The notes: a model not told the origin generated them from the sequence alone. DNA of 64,000 bases from Tenacibaculum mesophilum (GCF_003867075.1 NZ_CP032544.1:310001-374000); one strand, 5' to 3'. Positions 46,384 through 56,543 are shown, counted from the first letter of the stretch. Numbers and translations are program-made.

Positions 46384-47328
46384 ATGAATTTTATACAACA
46401 AGCATATAAAGGAGATAACCAGTGGTACTTATACTTATTAGTTATTTTTATAGTTTTATTTGGGTGGCAGTTTATAGGTGTAATTCCTTTAGCTGTAACT
46501 GCAATTTTACATTCTGAAAGTACAAGTGAGTTTTTAAGAGCAGCAGATGATAGCTTTATGAGCTTAGGAATAAATAAAAACTTGTTTTTATTTATGATGG
46601 TGGTGATGTTTGCTTTTGGATTAGTTTCATTGTTTTTAGGAATAAAATATATTCATAAAAGAGCTATAAAAACAGTTATAACAAGCAGAAATAAAATAGA
46701 TTGGAATCGCTTTTGGTTTGGTTTCTTTGTATGGGGAATACTATCTGTACTAGTAGTATCTTCTGACATTCTTTTAGCTCCTGAAAATTATACATGGAAT
46801 TTTAAACCTCTGCCTTTTTTTACTTTAATGATAGTATCGTTTTTGTTTTTACCCATTCAAACGAGTTTTGAAGAATTACTTTTTAGAGGGTATTTTATGC
46901 AAGGACTTGGTACTTGGTTTAAAAACAGATGGGTTCCATTAATAGTAACTTCGGTAGCTTTTGGTTTACTCCACGGAGCAAACCCAGAAGTAGAGAAGCT
47001 AGGGTATATTTCAATGGTTTTTTATATAGGAACAGGTTTCTTTTTCGGAATAACTACACTAATGGATGAAGGAACAGAATTAGCATTAGGTTTGCATGCT
47101 ATTAATAATATTGTAGCTGCATTCTTGGTAACTACAGATTGGACCGTTTTTCAAACGGATGCTTTATTTGTAGATACTTCAGATCCTTCGGTAGGGATAG
47201 AGATGTTTTTACCAGTATTTGTTTTATATCCTTTAATGTTGCTACTGTTTTCAAAAAAATATGGTTGGAAAAATTGGAAAGAAAAACTATTTGGTAACAT
47301 AGAGAAACCTGTAATAACAACAAAATAG
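46384..47328 (+). CDS. CPBP family intramembrane protease
   Basis: A 314-residue membrane protein with about eight helices. The Rce1-like catalytic motifs are present: SFEELLFRGYF (EExxxR) at about 160-170, then AFGLLHGAN and GLHAINNI. CPBP proteases cleave membrane or prenylated substrates in eukaryotes; bacterial targets are mostly unknown. It begins 2 bases after menC, so it is translated from the same message. Confidence 0.9.
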   Translation: MNFIQQAYKGDNQWYLYLLVIFIVLFGWQFIGVIPLAVTAILHSESTSEFLRAADDSFMSLGINKNLFLFMMVVMFAFGLVSLFLGIKYIHKRAIKTVITSRNKIDWNRFWFGFFVWGILSVLVVSSDILLAPENYTWNFKPLPFFTLMIVSFLFLPIQTSFEELLFRGYFMQGLGTWFKNRWVPLIVTSVAFGLLHGANPEVEKLGYISMVFYIGTGFFFGITTLMDEGTELALGLHAINNIVAAFLVTTDWTVFQTDALFVDTSDPSVGIEMFLPVFVLYPLMLLLFSKKYGWKNWKEKLFGNIEKPVITTK

Positions 47329-47341
47329 TACTCCAAATAAA

Positions 47342-48397
47342 GTGGGCAATCTAAACTTTCATAATAGTTTTCAGTTAAACGGAAAGTCTTTTTCTAATGA
47401 AGATGAATTATTGACTTTTTCGAAGACTATAAACGATTCCGTATATCAATTTTTATCAGATTGGTTTAATGCAGAAGATTTTGTAGTAGTGCAAACATCA
47501 GGTTCTACGGGAAAACCCAAACCAATTCGATTGAAAAAAGAGTTTATAGTAAACTCAGCAAAAGCCACAGGAACTTTTTTCGGGTTAAAAGAAAATACTA
47601 CAGCTTTATTATGTTTATCGACCGATTATATTGCAGGGAAAATGATGTTAGTTCGTGCATTAACCTTAGGTTGGAGTATGGATGTGGTTGCTCCAACATC
47701 TAAAGTTGAAATTCTAAAAGAGTATGATTTTTCAGCGATGGTACCTTTACAACTACGAAGCTCTTTAGGAGATATAGATAAAATAAAGAAGCTTATTGTA
47801 GGAGGAGGTGTTGTAGCAAATGATTTAATTGAAGCTATTCAAAATAAATCAACTGAAATTTACGCTACTTACGGAATGACAGAAACAATTACACATATTG
47901 CTGTTAAAAAGTTAAACAATATCATTTCGAACGATAGTGAGAAACCTCACTATAAGGTACTCCCTAACGTACAACTTTCTCAAGACAATCGAGATTGCTT
48001 AGTGATTGATGCGCCAAAAGTAGCCGAAGAAAAAATTATAACAAACGATGTAATTCGTTTGATTTCTGATACCGAATTTGAATGGTTGGGACGTTATGAT
48101 AACGTGATTAATTCAGGAGGAGTAAAGCTACATCCAGAGAAAATAGAAGAAAAACTCTCTAAAATTATTTCAAACCGCTTTTTTGTTACAGGTATCAACG
48201 ATAAAAAACTAGGAGAGAAGCTAGTTTTGATAGTAGAAGGAGAGAAAAATGACGCCATTTCGAACGAAGTGAGAAATCTATTGGGGCTTACCAAGTATGA
48301 AACCCCGAAAGCAATTTATTTTGTAGAAAAATTTGTTGAGACAGAAACAAAAAAAATTCAACGAAAAAAAACACTCGCTAAAATTTTACCTCACTAA
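47342..48397 (+). CDS. menE: o-succinylbenzoate-CoA ligase
   Basis: A 351-residue adenylate-forming enzyme that activates o-succinylbenzoate with CoA. It has the P-loop TSGSTGKPKPI, YATYGMTETITHIA and GRYDNVINSGGVKLHP motifs and the C-terminal catalytic lysine region (QRKKTL). It is shorter than typical MenE (about 450), as in other Bacteroidetes. The start is GTG at 47342. It ends the cluster menA-menC-menE; menF/D/H/B are not in this window. Confidence 0.9.
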   Translation: MGNLNFHNSFQLNGKSFSNEDELLTFSKTINDSVYQFLSDWFNAEDFVVVQTSGSTGKPKPIRLKKEFIVNSAKATGTFFGLKENTTALLCLSTDYIAGKMMLVRALTLGWSMDVVAPTSKVEILKEYDFSAMVPLQLRSSLGDIDKIKKLIVGGGVVANDLIEAIQNKSTEIYATYGMTETITHIAVKKLNNIISNDSEKPHYKVLPNVQLSQDNRDCLVIDAPKVAEEKIITNDVIRLISDTEFEWLGRYDNVINSGGVKLHPEKIEEKLSKIISNRFFVTGINDKKLGEKLVLIVEGEKNDAISNEVRNLLGLTKYETPKAIYFVEKFVETETKKIQRKKTLAKILPH

Positions 48398-48496
48398 AAA
48401 GTATCGTTCACTTTTCTAATAAACTTGTTTACTCATTTAAGGTTTTATAAAAATATAGCGTTAGCTAGTTTTATGTAAACTTTAAAACGAAAAGCT

Positions 48497-50272
48497 ATGT
48501 TTAAAAAACTATTTTATGCAATGCTATTATTGAGTTCAATAGCATTTGCAGCGCAACAAAGAACAATTACAGGTGTAGTTTCAGATGAATCAGGTCCGTT
48601 ACCAGGAGTGACTATTGTGGTAAAAGGAACAACCAATGGGACTGAAACTGATTTTGATGGTAAATACTCTATTTCAGCTACACAAGGTGATGTTTTAGTA
48701 TTTTCTTTTGTAGGAATGAAAACTGTAGAAGAAAAGGTAAAAGAAAGGTCTGTAATTAATATAATAATGAAGAGTGATAATCTTTTAGAAGAAGTTGTAG
48801 TAGCAGCCTACGGTATTTCAAAAAGGAGAAAATCATCGGCTTCAAAAGTTATTAGAATTAGAGGGTATAATCAAATTGAAAATAGAGATTCTTATGCAGG
48901 AAGAAGTGAAAATATTTTCAAAAGTCCTATAAATTCTCCCTTGTCTACATTTTCTATTGATGTTGATAAAGCTTCTTACAGTAATATAAGAAGAATGATT
49001 AATAGCGGTCAAAAAATACCAAAGGATGCAGTTAAGATCGAAGAAATGATTAATTACTTTGATTATAACTATCCACAACCTAAAGGAGAACATCCTTTTT
49101 CAATCACTACAGAGATTGTTACGACTCCATGGAATAAAGATACTCAGCTGGTAAGAATTGGGTTAAAAGGAAAAGAGTATAAACAAGAAAATTTACCAGC
49201 ATCAAACTTAACTTTTTTGATAGATGTTTCAGGCTCTATGTCAGATCATAATAAATTACCTTTATTAAAATCTGCTTTTAAATTATTGGTAAATCAGTTA
49301 AGAGAAAAAGATAAAGTAGCAATTGTTGTATATGCAGGAGCAGCAGGGGTAGTTTTAAAACCTACCTCAGGAAATGAAAAAGAAACAATATTAGAGGCTT
49401 TGAATCAATTAGAAGCAGGAGGCTCAACGGCAGGAGGAGAAGGAATTGAGTTAGCTTACAAACTAGCAAAGGAAAATTATATAAAAGATGGAAATAACCG
49501 AGTTATTTTAGCTACAGACGGTGATTTTAATGTAGGAGCTTCAACCAATGCTGAAATGGAAGAGTTAATAGAAGAAAAAAGAAAATCAGGAGTATTTCTA
49601 TCAGTGTTAGGTTTTGGTTACGGAAACTACCAAGATGATAAATTAGAAATTTTAGCAGATAAGGGAAATGGAAATCATGCGTATATCGACACGATGCAAG
49701 AAGCGCAAAAGGTATTTGGTAAAGAATTTGGGGGTACTTTATATACCATTGCAAAGGATGTGAAAATTCAGGTAGAATTTAATCCAGAAAAAGTAAAAGC
49801 ATATCGTTTAATAGGATATGAAAACAGATTGTTGAATGATGAAGATTTTGTAGATGATACAAAAGATGCTGGTGAGTTAGGTAGTGGTCATACAGTAACA
49901 GCATTGTATGAAGTAATTCCTGTAGGAGTAAAAAGTAAATTTTTGAAGAAACTATCCAAATTGAAGTATACTCAAAACAAACAACTGAATAATTTTAATG
50001 ATGAATTATTAACCGTGAAGTTTAGGTATAAATTACCAAAAGGGACTAAGAGCATAGAGTTAGTGAAAACTGTAAAAAATGAAGTATTGGCACCAACGAA
50101 TGATATGAAATTTATTTCAGCAGTAGCTTTATTTGGAATGCAATTAAGTAAATCAAAATTTAAAAATAAGACAAAAATTGAAGATGTACTTAGTTTGACA
50201 GAGGGAGAAATAGGAGAGGATAAAGATGGTTACAAAGCAGAGTTTGTTAGATTAGTAAAAACGTATAATTAA
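48497..50272 (+). CDS. VWA-domain protein with carboxypeptidase-regulatory-like N-terminus
   Basis: A 591-residue exported protein. After the signal peptide (to about 20, FAAQQ) comes a CarboxypepD_reg-like domain (about 22-90, TITGVVSDESGPLPGVTIVV). Next is a short EEVVVAAYG segment that resembles the TonB-box region of SusC-type receptors. A YfbK-like N-terminal domain follows, then a von Willebrand A domain with a complete MIDAS (DVSGSMS near residue 240), and a DUF3520-like C-terminal part. It therefore pairs the opening of a TonB-dependent receptor with a VWA module. It has its own terminator. Function unknown. Confidence 0.87.
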   Translation: MFKKLFYAMLLLSSIAFAAQQRTITGVVSDESGPLPGVTIVVKGTTNGTETDFDGKYSISATQGDVLVFSFVGMKTVEEKVKERSVINIIMKSDNLLEEVVVAAYGISKRRKSSASKVIRIRGYNQIENRDSYAGRSENIFKSPINSPLSTFSIDVDKASYSNIRRMINSGQKIPKDAVKIEEMINYFDYNYPQPKGEHPFSITTEIVTTPWNKDTQLVRIGLKGKEYKQENLPASNLTFLIDVSGSMSDHNKLPLLKSAFKLLVNQLREKDKVAIVVYAGAAGVVLKPTSGNEKETILEALNQLEAGGSTAGGEGIELAYKLAKENYIKDGNNRVILATDGDFNVGASTNAEMEELIEEKRKSGVFLSVLGFGYGNYQDDKLEILADKGNGNHAYIDTMQEAQKVFGKEFGGTLYTIAKDVKIQVEFNPEKVKAYRLIGYENRLLNDEDFVDDTKDAGELGSGHTVTALYEVIPVGVKSKFLKKLSKLKYTQNKQLNNFNDELLTVKFRYKLPKGTKSIELVKTVKNEVLAPTNDMKFISAVALFGMQLSKSKFKNKTKIEDVLSLTEGEIGEDKDGYKAEFVRLVKTYN

Positions 50273-50277
50273 GAATA

Positions 50278-50306
50278 AAAAAACAGGGTTAAATGCCCTG
50301 TTTTTT
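50278..50306 (+). terminator. Terminator after the VWA gene
   Basis: The arms AACAGGG / CCCTGTT with a 7-base loop, an A run before and a T run after. Confidence 0.87.
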
Positions 50307-50364
50307 CTAAAAAATCTTTAGCGTCAAAAGCTTTTTTATAATCAGCTAAACTCATTCCGAATCG

Positions 50365-50480
50365 TTAAGCATTGTAGTTCTCTTCTTTATCTATTTTATA
50401 AAGTTTGCTTTTTCTACTTATTTTTATTGGCCCACTCTTTTTGTTTCGTAGAAAATAGTAATAGTGAAAAGTTTGGTTGA
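50365..50480 (-). pseudogene. Possible small gene remnant in the VWA-yebC gap
   Basis: On the minus strand a frame reads protein-like for more than 35 codons (ending RKSKLYKIDKEENYNA), meets a single TAA at 50365-50367, and continues as RFGMSLADYKKAFDAKDFLE. A CAA-to-TAA change would explain this. The product is unrecognised and no start was identified. The stretch 50307-50490 holds nothing else I can support, and chance is not excluded. Confidence 0.2.
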
Positions 50481-50491
50481 GATAAATATAT

Positions 50492-50524
50492 AAAAAAATC
50501 CAACGATTTTTATCGTTGGATTTA
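50492..50524 (-). terminator. Terminator after yebC
   Basis: The perfect 12-base arms AAATCCAACGAT / ATCGTTGGATTT flank a TTTT loop, with a left A run that is a T run on the minus strand. Confidence 0.9.
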
Positions 50525-50549
50525 TATGTTTTGAATAAGAAGATGTTTG

Positions 50550-51272
50550 TTATTCTTCCATAGAATGGTAGACATTATTTACGTCATCATCTTCTTCCAG
50601 TCTTTCTAAAAGTTTGTTTACCTCTTCTTTTTGTTCTTCTGAAATCGCAGTAGTGGTTGTTGGAATACGTTCAAATTCCGAAGAAAGAATTTCAATATTA
50701 TTTTCTTCTAAATATTTTTGAATAGCGCCAAATTGTTCAAAAGGAGCATAAAGCATTACCGAACTATCTTCTTCGTCGGCAAAAACTTCTTCCACTTCAA
50801 AGTCGATCATTTCCATTTCAAACTCTTCTAAATCCATTCCTAAGGAATCTTCTTTTACTTTAAAGTTAACCACGTGGTCAAACATAAAAGCAACTGATCC
50901 AGAAGTTCCTAAATTTCCGTTACACTTGTTAAAAGCAGCACGTACATTAGCTACTGTACGGTTATTATTATCAGTAGCAGTTTCTACTAAAACAGCAATT
51001 CCATGAGGAGCATATCCTTCAAATAATACTTCTTTATAGTTTTCAGTACTTTTATCAGATGCTTTTTTAATAGCGCGCTCAACATTATCTTTAGGCATGT
51101 TGGCAGCCTTTGCATTTTGAATTACAACACGCAAACGAGAGTTGGTTTCGGGGTTTGGACCACCTTCTTTAACTGCCATAACGATATCTTTACCAATACG
51201 AGTAAAGGTTTTAGCCATAGCTGACCAACGTTTCATCTTTCTTGCTTTCCTAAATTCGAATGCTCTTCCCAT
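50550..51272 (-). CDS. yebC: YebC/PmpR family regulator (TACO1-like)
   Basis: A 240-residue protein starting MGRAFEFRKARKMKRW, with TRIGKDI, NPETNSRLR, NMPKDNVERAIKKA and GYAPHGIAVLVE, all family hallmarks. The family has been described as DNA-binding transcriptional regulators and, for homologs, as ribosome-associated factors easing translation of difficult sequences. The sequence does not decide between the roles. It ends at a strong terminator. Confidence 0.95.
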   Translation of the reverse strand: MGRAFEFRKARKMKRWSAMAKTFTRIGKDIVMAVKEGGPNPETNSRLRVVIQNAKAANMPKDNVERAIKKASDKSTENYKEVLFEGYAPHGIAVLVETATDNNNRTVANVRAAFNKCNGNLGTSGSVAFMFDHVVNFKVKEDSLGMDLEEFEMEMIDFEVEEVFADEEDSSVMLYAPFEQFGAIQKYLEENNIEILSSEFERIPTTTTAISEEQKEEVNKLLERLEEDDDVNNVYHSMEE

Positions 51273-51329
51273 GTGTATTCTGTTTTAATTTTGCTTGGCA
51301 AATGTAACTAATGCTATAAAATATTGCAA

Positions 51330-53321
51330 TTAAAAATGTTTTTTGAAAATTACATCACCTGTTTGTTTATCATAAGCTTTCCAAGTTCCACTTTGTTTAT
51401 CATTTTTATAATGCCCTTTAACTTTTACGTTTCCGTTTTCATAATAGGACTTATAAGAACCATCTTTTAAGCCATCTTCTAAATCAACTTCAAATTTTAG
51501 CTGTCCTTTTTTATAAAACTCTTTGTATGATTTAGCGCTTAGGTCAGAAGGATGTATTGGCGGAAGCTTAAAAAATGTTGTGGAATTTTGAGTACTTGTA
51601 GAATCTTTGTAAGGAGCTAACTCTAAAAGTAATTTTTCTCTTAATTCTTTATCTTTTTTAGTGTTTATATCAATGTTTTTAGGATCTTCAAAAACAAGAG
51701 AAATATTACTTTCAAATAAGTCATCAGAAGCAATTAGCTGCATTCCAATTTGTGAAAAGCAAGTAATATAAGGTTTGTTTTTTTGAAGTTCACGTCGAGT
51801 TTTGTTATCAACTAAACTTAAAAGATCTTTGTAGGAATTTGGAGTGTTTACATAAGCAAAGACACTAGATTTTTTCTCAAAATGATAATTAAAATCATCG
51901 AATTTTTCAGAGTTTTCTAGGGTGTATCCTATTAAGTGGTTGTTAATAATTTCTTTAATAGTATTTGGACTAGTACTAAAAACTACAAAATCATCAATAA
52001 TGGTAAAGTAAGGTTTCTCCATCTTAGAAAACATGTTTCCTGCTAACATTTTAAAGAATCCTTTTAAATCAAAAAAGTTAATAGGATAACCTCTGTAATC
52101 GATTTGCTTGTATTTTAAAGGGGTATTTTCTTTAATTTTTGAAAGGACAAGCTGAAGATTTTCTTTAGCATCATCAATATCATCAGCTTTAATAATAGCA
52201 GCGATATCTTTCTTGTTTTTTGAAAGCTCAGTGTTAAAATGAATTAAAGCTATTTCACTACCAATCCAACTATAAATGTTTTCAGAAACATTAATATCTA
52301 ATTTATCCTCAATCATCGCAAGTTGATCAGAATACACCTTAAAATCAGCAGGATTTTCTTGTTGGAGTTTCTCTAGATTACTATTGAATGTTTTAAAGTT
52401 ATCAAAAGCAAAACTAAGGTATAAAGAGGTGTTCTTTGGAGCTACTTTAGCAACGCTACGCTTACCAGCCCCAGACTTTTGTAATACCTTTAAATAAGTT
52501 TGTGAATTAGTGTCAACGTTTGTGTAACCAGTAGCTTGAACGATAACTCCTTCCACAATGGATATGTCTAAACCAGAGTAGAAGAATGCTTCTTTATTTA
52601 AAAAATCTAAATTGCTAGAACTGGTAAAACAATTTAAATAGTCTTTTAGATATTTATGTTGTAAATAGATATTAAAAAATCCATCAGTATCTGTTTTCTT
52701 TTTTATTTCTATAAAATTTATATCTCGTCCAATAACAGGATTCAAGTATTGGTCAATTGATTGTTCAACCAAAAGGTGAGTATAAGAAGCTATAACTTGG
52801 TTTTTAATAAAAGAAAGGTGTAAAGTTTCTCTAGTCTTCTTATTATACAGTTCTATAATTTCGTGTTCTTTGTATACTCGTTTCGTTACCTTATAGTCTT
52901 CTCCAGCCAAATTACTTATAGCTCTTTTTAGAAAAATAAGTTTAGAGAATTTTTGTAAATCCGCAACGTATAATAACCCATATTTTCTAGGACTAAATAC
53001 ATGTACTGAAATAACCAGATTACGTTCCCCAATAAAGTCAAAAATTTCCTTTTTTGCTTTAAAAGTTTCATCTAAACTATGTAGGCCTTCAGATAGTTTA
53101 TTGATTTGTTGATTCTTTTGAAGATGCGTCCAAATTTCACTTGAGCTTATTTCATCCCAAGTGTCAATAGGTCTTTCAGTATCAACTATGAAAACAGCAT
53201 CATCAGGAACTAGGTAAATAGACTTGATATTATCATTTTCAGATAAGGTGAAAATATACACTTGATAGATTACAAAGCCTATAACAAGGGCAATAATGCC
53301 CCAAAACACTTTCCTCTTCAT
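51330..53321 (-). CDS. DUF3352-like membrane-anchored protein with MORN-like tail
   Basis: A 663-residue protein with one N-terminal membrane helix (about 4-27), a long mixed alpha/beta ectodomain resembling DUF3352 (YLVPDDAVFIVDTERP near 40, further FDNFK and VVFSTSPNTIKEI elements), and a C-terminal region of about 70 residues with MORN/YwqK-like repeats (SYKSYYENGNVKVKGHYKN). Function unknown. It begins 15 bases after the carboxylase gene, so they are probably cotranscribed although unrelated. Confidence 0.75.
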   Translation of the reverse strand: MKRKVFWGIIALVIGFVIYQVYIFTLSENDNIKSIYLVPDDAVFIVDTERPIDTWDEISSSEIWTHLQKNQQINKLSEGLHSLDETFKAKKEIFDFIGERNLVISVHVFSPRKYGLLYVADLQKFSKLIFLKRAISNLAGEDYKVTKRVYKEHEIIELYNKKTRETLHLSFIKNQVIASYTHLLVEQSIDQYLNPVIGRDINFIEIKKKTDTDGFFNIYLQHKYLKDYLNCFTSSSNLDFLNKEAFFYSGLDISIVEGVIVQATGYTNVDTNSQTYLKVLQKSGAGKRSVAKVAPKNTSLYLSFAFDNFKTFNSNLEKLQQENPADFKVYSDQLAMIEDKLDINVSENIYSWIGSEIALIHFNTELSKNKKDIAAIIKADDIDDAKENLQLVLSKIKENTPLKYKQIDYRGYPINFFDLKGFFKMLAGNMFSKMEKPYFTIIDDFVVFSTSPNTIKEIINNHLIGYTLENSEKFDDFNYHFEKKSSVFAYVNTPNSYKDLLSLVDNKTRRELQKNKPYITCFSQIGMQLIASDDLFESNISLVFEDPKNIDINTKKDKELREKLLLELAPYKDSTSTQNSTTFFKLPPIHPSDLSAKSYKEFYKKGQLKFEVDLEDGLKDGSYKSYYENGNVKVKGHYKNDKQSGTWKAYDKQTGDVIFKKHF

Positions 53322-53336
53322 GCTGTTTTCTGTGTT

Positions 53337-54980
53337 TTAAACTTGTAAAACTCCTAAATTAAAAGGCTTTTCAATAGGAGCGTGGTCAGCAGCTTCTATT
53401 CCCATAGAAATCCATGTTCTGGTGTCTAGAGGGTTAATTACAGCATCAGTCCAAATTCTTGCAGCAGCATAGTAAGGAGATATTTGATTATCGTATCTCG
53501 ATTTAATTTTATCAAATAATTCTGCTTCCTTTTCAGGAGTAATTTCTTCTCCTTTTTTCTTTAAAGCGGCAGTTTCAATTTGTAATAATACTTTGGCAGC
53601 AGAGGCTCCACTCATCACAGCTAGTTCAGCACTTGGCCATGCAAAAATAAGACGTGGATCATAGGCCTTACCACACATAGCGTAATTTCCTGCACCGTAA
53701 GAGTTACCAATAACTACCGTAAATTTAGGAACTACAGAGTTACTAACAGCGTTCACCATTTTAGCGCCATCTTTAATAATTCCGCTATGTTCAGATTTAC
53801 TTCCTACCATAAACCCAGTAACATCTTGTAAGAAAACTAACGGGATTTTCTTCTGGTTACAGTTGGCAATAAATCGAGTAGCTTTATCAGCTGAATCGTT
53901 ATAAATTACCCCACCAAATTGCATTTCGCTAGGTTTGGTTTTTGCTCCTTTTGATTTTACAATTTTACGTTGGTTAGCAACGATACCTACTGCCCATCCA
54001 TCAATACGAGCATATCCAGTAATAATGGTTTGACCATAGCCTGCCTTGTATTCTTCAAATTCAGAATTATCAACCAAACGCTTGATGATTTCCATCATGT
54101 CGTATTGCTCATTACGAGCTTTTGGTAAAATTCCGAAAATATCATCTTCATTTTCTTTTGGAGGAAAAGCTTCTTTACGATTAAATCCAGCTTTGTCATA
54201 ATCTCCAATTTTATCCATTAAGTTTTTAATGGTATCTAAAGCATCTTTATCATCTTTTGCTTTATAATCGGTAACCCCAGATACTTCACAATGTGTGGTT
54301 GCTCCACCTAATGTTTCATTATCAATAGTTTCACCAATAGCGGCCTTAACTAAATAACTACCCGCTAAGAAAATACTTCCTGTTTTGTCTACAATAAGTG
54401 CTTCATCACTCATAATAGGTAAGTAAGCACCACCAGCAACACAACTTCCCATAACGGCAGCAATTTGGGTAATTCCCATGCTACTCATTACCGCATTGTT
54501 TCTAAAAATTCTTCCGAAGTGTTCTTTATCAGGAAAAATTTCATCCTGCATTGGTAAATAAACCCCAGCAGAATCTACCAAATAAATAATAGGTAGTTTA
54601 TTTTCAATTGCTATTTCTTGAGCTCTTAAATTTTTCTTTCCTGTAATAGGGAACCAAGCACCCGCTTTTACGGTAGCATCGTTAGCAACAACAATACATT
54701 GCTTACCGCTAACATATCCCATTTTTACAACCACACCACCTGAAGGGCATCCACCATGTTCTTGATACATGTCTTCACCTGCAAAAGCAGCAATTTCGAT
54801 AGACTTAGACTTATCGTCTAATAAATAATCAATACGTTCACGAGCTGTTAATTTTCCTTTCTCATGATGCTTGTCAATACGTTTTTGTCCACCGCCTAAT
54901 TTAACTTTGGTTAAGCGTCTACGTAAATCTGATACTAAAAGTTTATTGTGGTCTTCGTTTTTGTTGAAGTTAAGATCCAT
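53337..54980 (-). CDS. Acyl-CoA carboxylase beta (carboxyltransferase) subunit
   Basis: A 547-residue carboxyltransferase with both crotonase-like halves. The N-terminal half includes GKLTARERIDYLLDD, GGCPSGGVVVKMG and MGSCVAGGAYLPIM. The C-terminal half includes LQDVTGFMVGS, VVIGNSYGAGNYAMCGKA and FAWPSAELAVMSG. Sequence type and length fit methylcrotonyl- or propionyl-CoA carboxylase beta chains. The biotin-carrying alpha subunit is not in this window, so the substrate is unresolved. Confidence 0.9.
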   Translation of the reverse strand: MDLNFNKNEDHNKLLVSDLRRRLTKVKLGGGQKRIDKHHEKGKLTARERIDYLLDDKSKSIEIAAFAGEDMYQEHGGCPSGGVVVKMGYVSGKQCIVVANDATVKAGAWFPITGKKNLRAQEIAIENKLPIIYLVDSAGVYLPMQDEIFPDKEHFGRIFRNNAVMSSMGITQIAAVMGSCVAGGAYLPIMSDEALIVDKTGSIFLAGSYLVKAAIGETIDNETLGGATTHCEVSGVTDYKAKDDKDALDTIKNLMDKIGDYDKAGFNRKEAFPPKENEDDIFGILPKARNEQYDMMEIIKRLVDNSEFEEYKAGYGQTIITGYARIDGWAVGIVANQRKIVKSKGAKTKPSEMQFGGVIYNDSADKATRFIANCNQKKIPLVFLQDVTGFMVGSKSEHSGIIKDGAKMVNAVSNSVVPKFTVVIGNSYGAGNYAMCGKAYDPRLIFAWPSAELAVMSGASAAKVLLQIETAALKKKGEEITPEKEAELFDKIKSRYDNQISPYYAAARIWTDAVINPLDTRTWISMGIEAADHAPIEKPFNLGVLQV

Positions 54981-55038
54981 GGTAAGTTATTTGTTTGCGT
55001 GTGCTAAAATAAGAAAAACAACGTACAAAACAAGGTGT

Positions 55039-56517
55039 TTAGGTATACGATTGAATGATGTTTTCAACAGTATTTTCTATTTCTTTATTTCTAGATTGTT
55101 TTATTAAAATATAAGGTTCTGCCACCCGTTCATTACAGTTTTGTACTGCGCATGTTTCGCAAGTAACACCTACTGTTTTTTTAGTGAAAGTATCTTCATT
55201 AAAAAAATGAAGTTTTCTTTTTAAGTGTGGAGAAAGCAACATACCTATGCTAACACTACGATTAATTTTTTCTTTAAAAGGATCGGCAGTAGCCGCAGAA
55301 AGTACTAAATACTCTTTTTGAGAATTTTCGTACGACGAAATTTGAATTCCGTAAGCAGATTTTTTTTCTTCTGAAACTTCTAAATCCTGAATTGTTTTAA
55401 TGGCAATCCATCTTCTGCAATAATGTTCATTGTTACGATTGGCGTGAGGAGACTGTTGTTGTGTAATATGTAGTTCTTTAGAAAGTCTATGTGCCAGAGA
55501 ACCTTCTTTATGAGTAAAACGTAAAAAGAATAGGTTCTTAATGTTAAAATGTCTTGGTAAAATGTTCGTTAAACGTTGATAAAACGTTTCGTCAGAACAA
55601 TTATAACTTCTAATAATTTTGTGCAATTGTATAGGTTGCCAAGTTTTTAAAGAAAAAAGTTGTGTTAGTTTTTGAATTAAATCATCTTTCGGAATAATTA
55701 AAGCACCTGCAAAGTAAGAAGCTACAAAATTATTTAATACTTCATCAAAACTGTCAAATTTAATCCATGGAAATGTATATAACCTGTTTTCAATTTGTAA
55801 ATAATTATAAGCTATTTCTTTAGCAAAAATGAATGTTCTCTGTGCTTCGTTTATATCGTTATATATAAGAAGTGTTTTGTTTTTTGGAATATAGATGTTT
55901 CTTAATTCAGATAATTTTTGATGTTTAGATAGTTCTTCGCTATCAATCGTATAACCGTATTCTTCAATTAAAATTTCTTCTAAGTCTTTTGAAGAAATAG
56001 GTTTGTTTGGATTGATTTGATAAGCCTTAATAAAATCTGTAACCTTTGTTTCAATATCCTCAAAATAGTTGTTGTGTGCTTCTTGGTACGAACGTAATGC
56101 AGCAAGAAAAAAGCTCTCTCTTGTTAAATTGTAGTTTTGAGAAATCTTAATAATGGTACTTATAAAAGCATTAACCTTTGCAGGAGCATTGGCAATGATG
56201 TCAATTAGATTATTTTCTTTAATACCAAATAGGTCAAGAGGAATCTCTTTTAAAATTTTCGATTGTAAAATTTCACCAATAGGGGCTAGGTTTTTATCTA
56301 ATTTTAGAGATACCAAATGATCATAAGGTACTTCTAGCTTCTCAGAAAGAATAACAATTTTATCAGTTTTTGGATACTTTTTTCCTTTCTCAATTTCGTT
56401 TAAATACGATTTTGATAATCCTGTTAGTTTAGCTAATCCAAAGAGTGATAGATTTTTATCTGTACGTATTTGTTTCAGTTTTAACCCAAAAACTAATCTG
56501 ATATATTCTTCTTCCAA
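55039..56517 (-). CDS. RamB/ScfR-like regulator of the glyoxylate shunt
   Basis: A 492-residue transcription factor starting with TTG at 56517. Residues about 14-70 are an XRE helix-turn-helix (TGLSKSYLNEIEKGKKYP). A middle IrrE/ImmA-like domain follows, but the metallopeptidase HExxH is replaced (FIFAKEIAYNYL), so it is probably a ligand sensor rather than a protease. The C-terminal domain is of short-chain fatty acyl-CoA regulator type with a cysteine cluster (CETCAVQNC, about 452-460). It diverges from aceB, which it most likely controls, as RamB does in actinobacteria. Confidence 0.85.
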   Translation of the reverse strand: MEEEYIRLVFGLKLKQIRTDKNLSLFGLAKLTGLSKSYLNEIEKGKKYPKTDKIVILSEKLEVPYDHLVSLKLDKNLAPIGEILQSKILKEIPLDLFGIKENNLIDIIANAPAKVNAFISTIIKISQNYNLTRESFFLAALRSYQEAHNNYFEDIETKVTDFIKAYQINPNKPISSKDLEEILIEEYGYTIDSEELSKHQKLSELRNIYIPKNKTLLIYNDINEAQRTFIFAKEIAYNYLQIENRLYTFPWIKFDSFDEVLNNFVASYFAGALIIPKDDLIQKLTQLFSLKTWQPIQLHKIIRSYNCSDETFYQRLTNILPRHFNIKNLFFLRFTHKEGSLAHRLSKELHITQQQSPHANRNNEHYCRRWIAIKTIQDLEVSEEKKSAYGIQISSYENSQKEYLVLSAATADPFKEKINRSVSIGMLLSPHLKRKLHFFNEDTFTKKTVGVTCETCAVQNCNERVAEPYILIKQSRNKEIENTVENIIQSYT

Positions 56518-56543
56518 TGTGTTTTATTAAAATATTCGTAATT

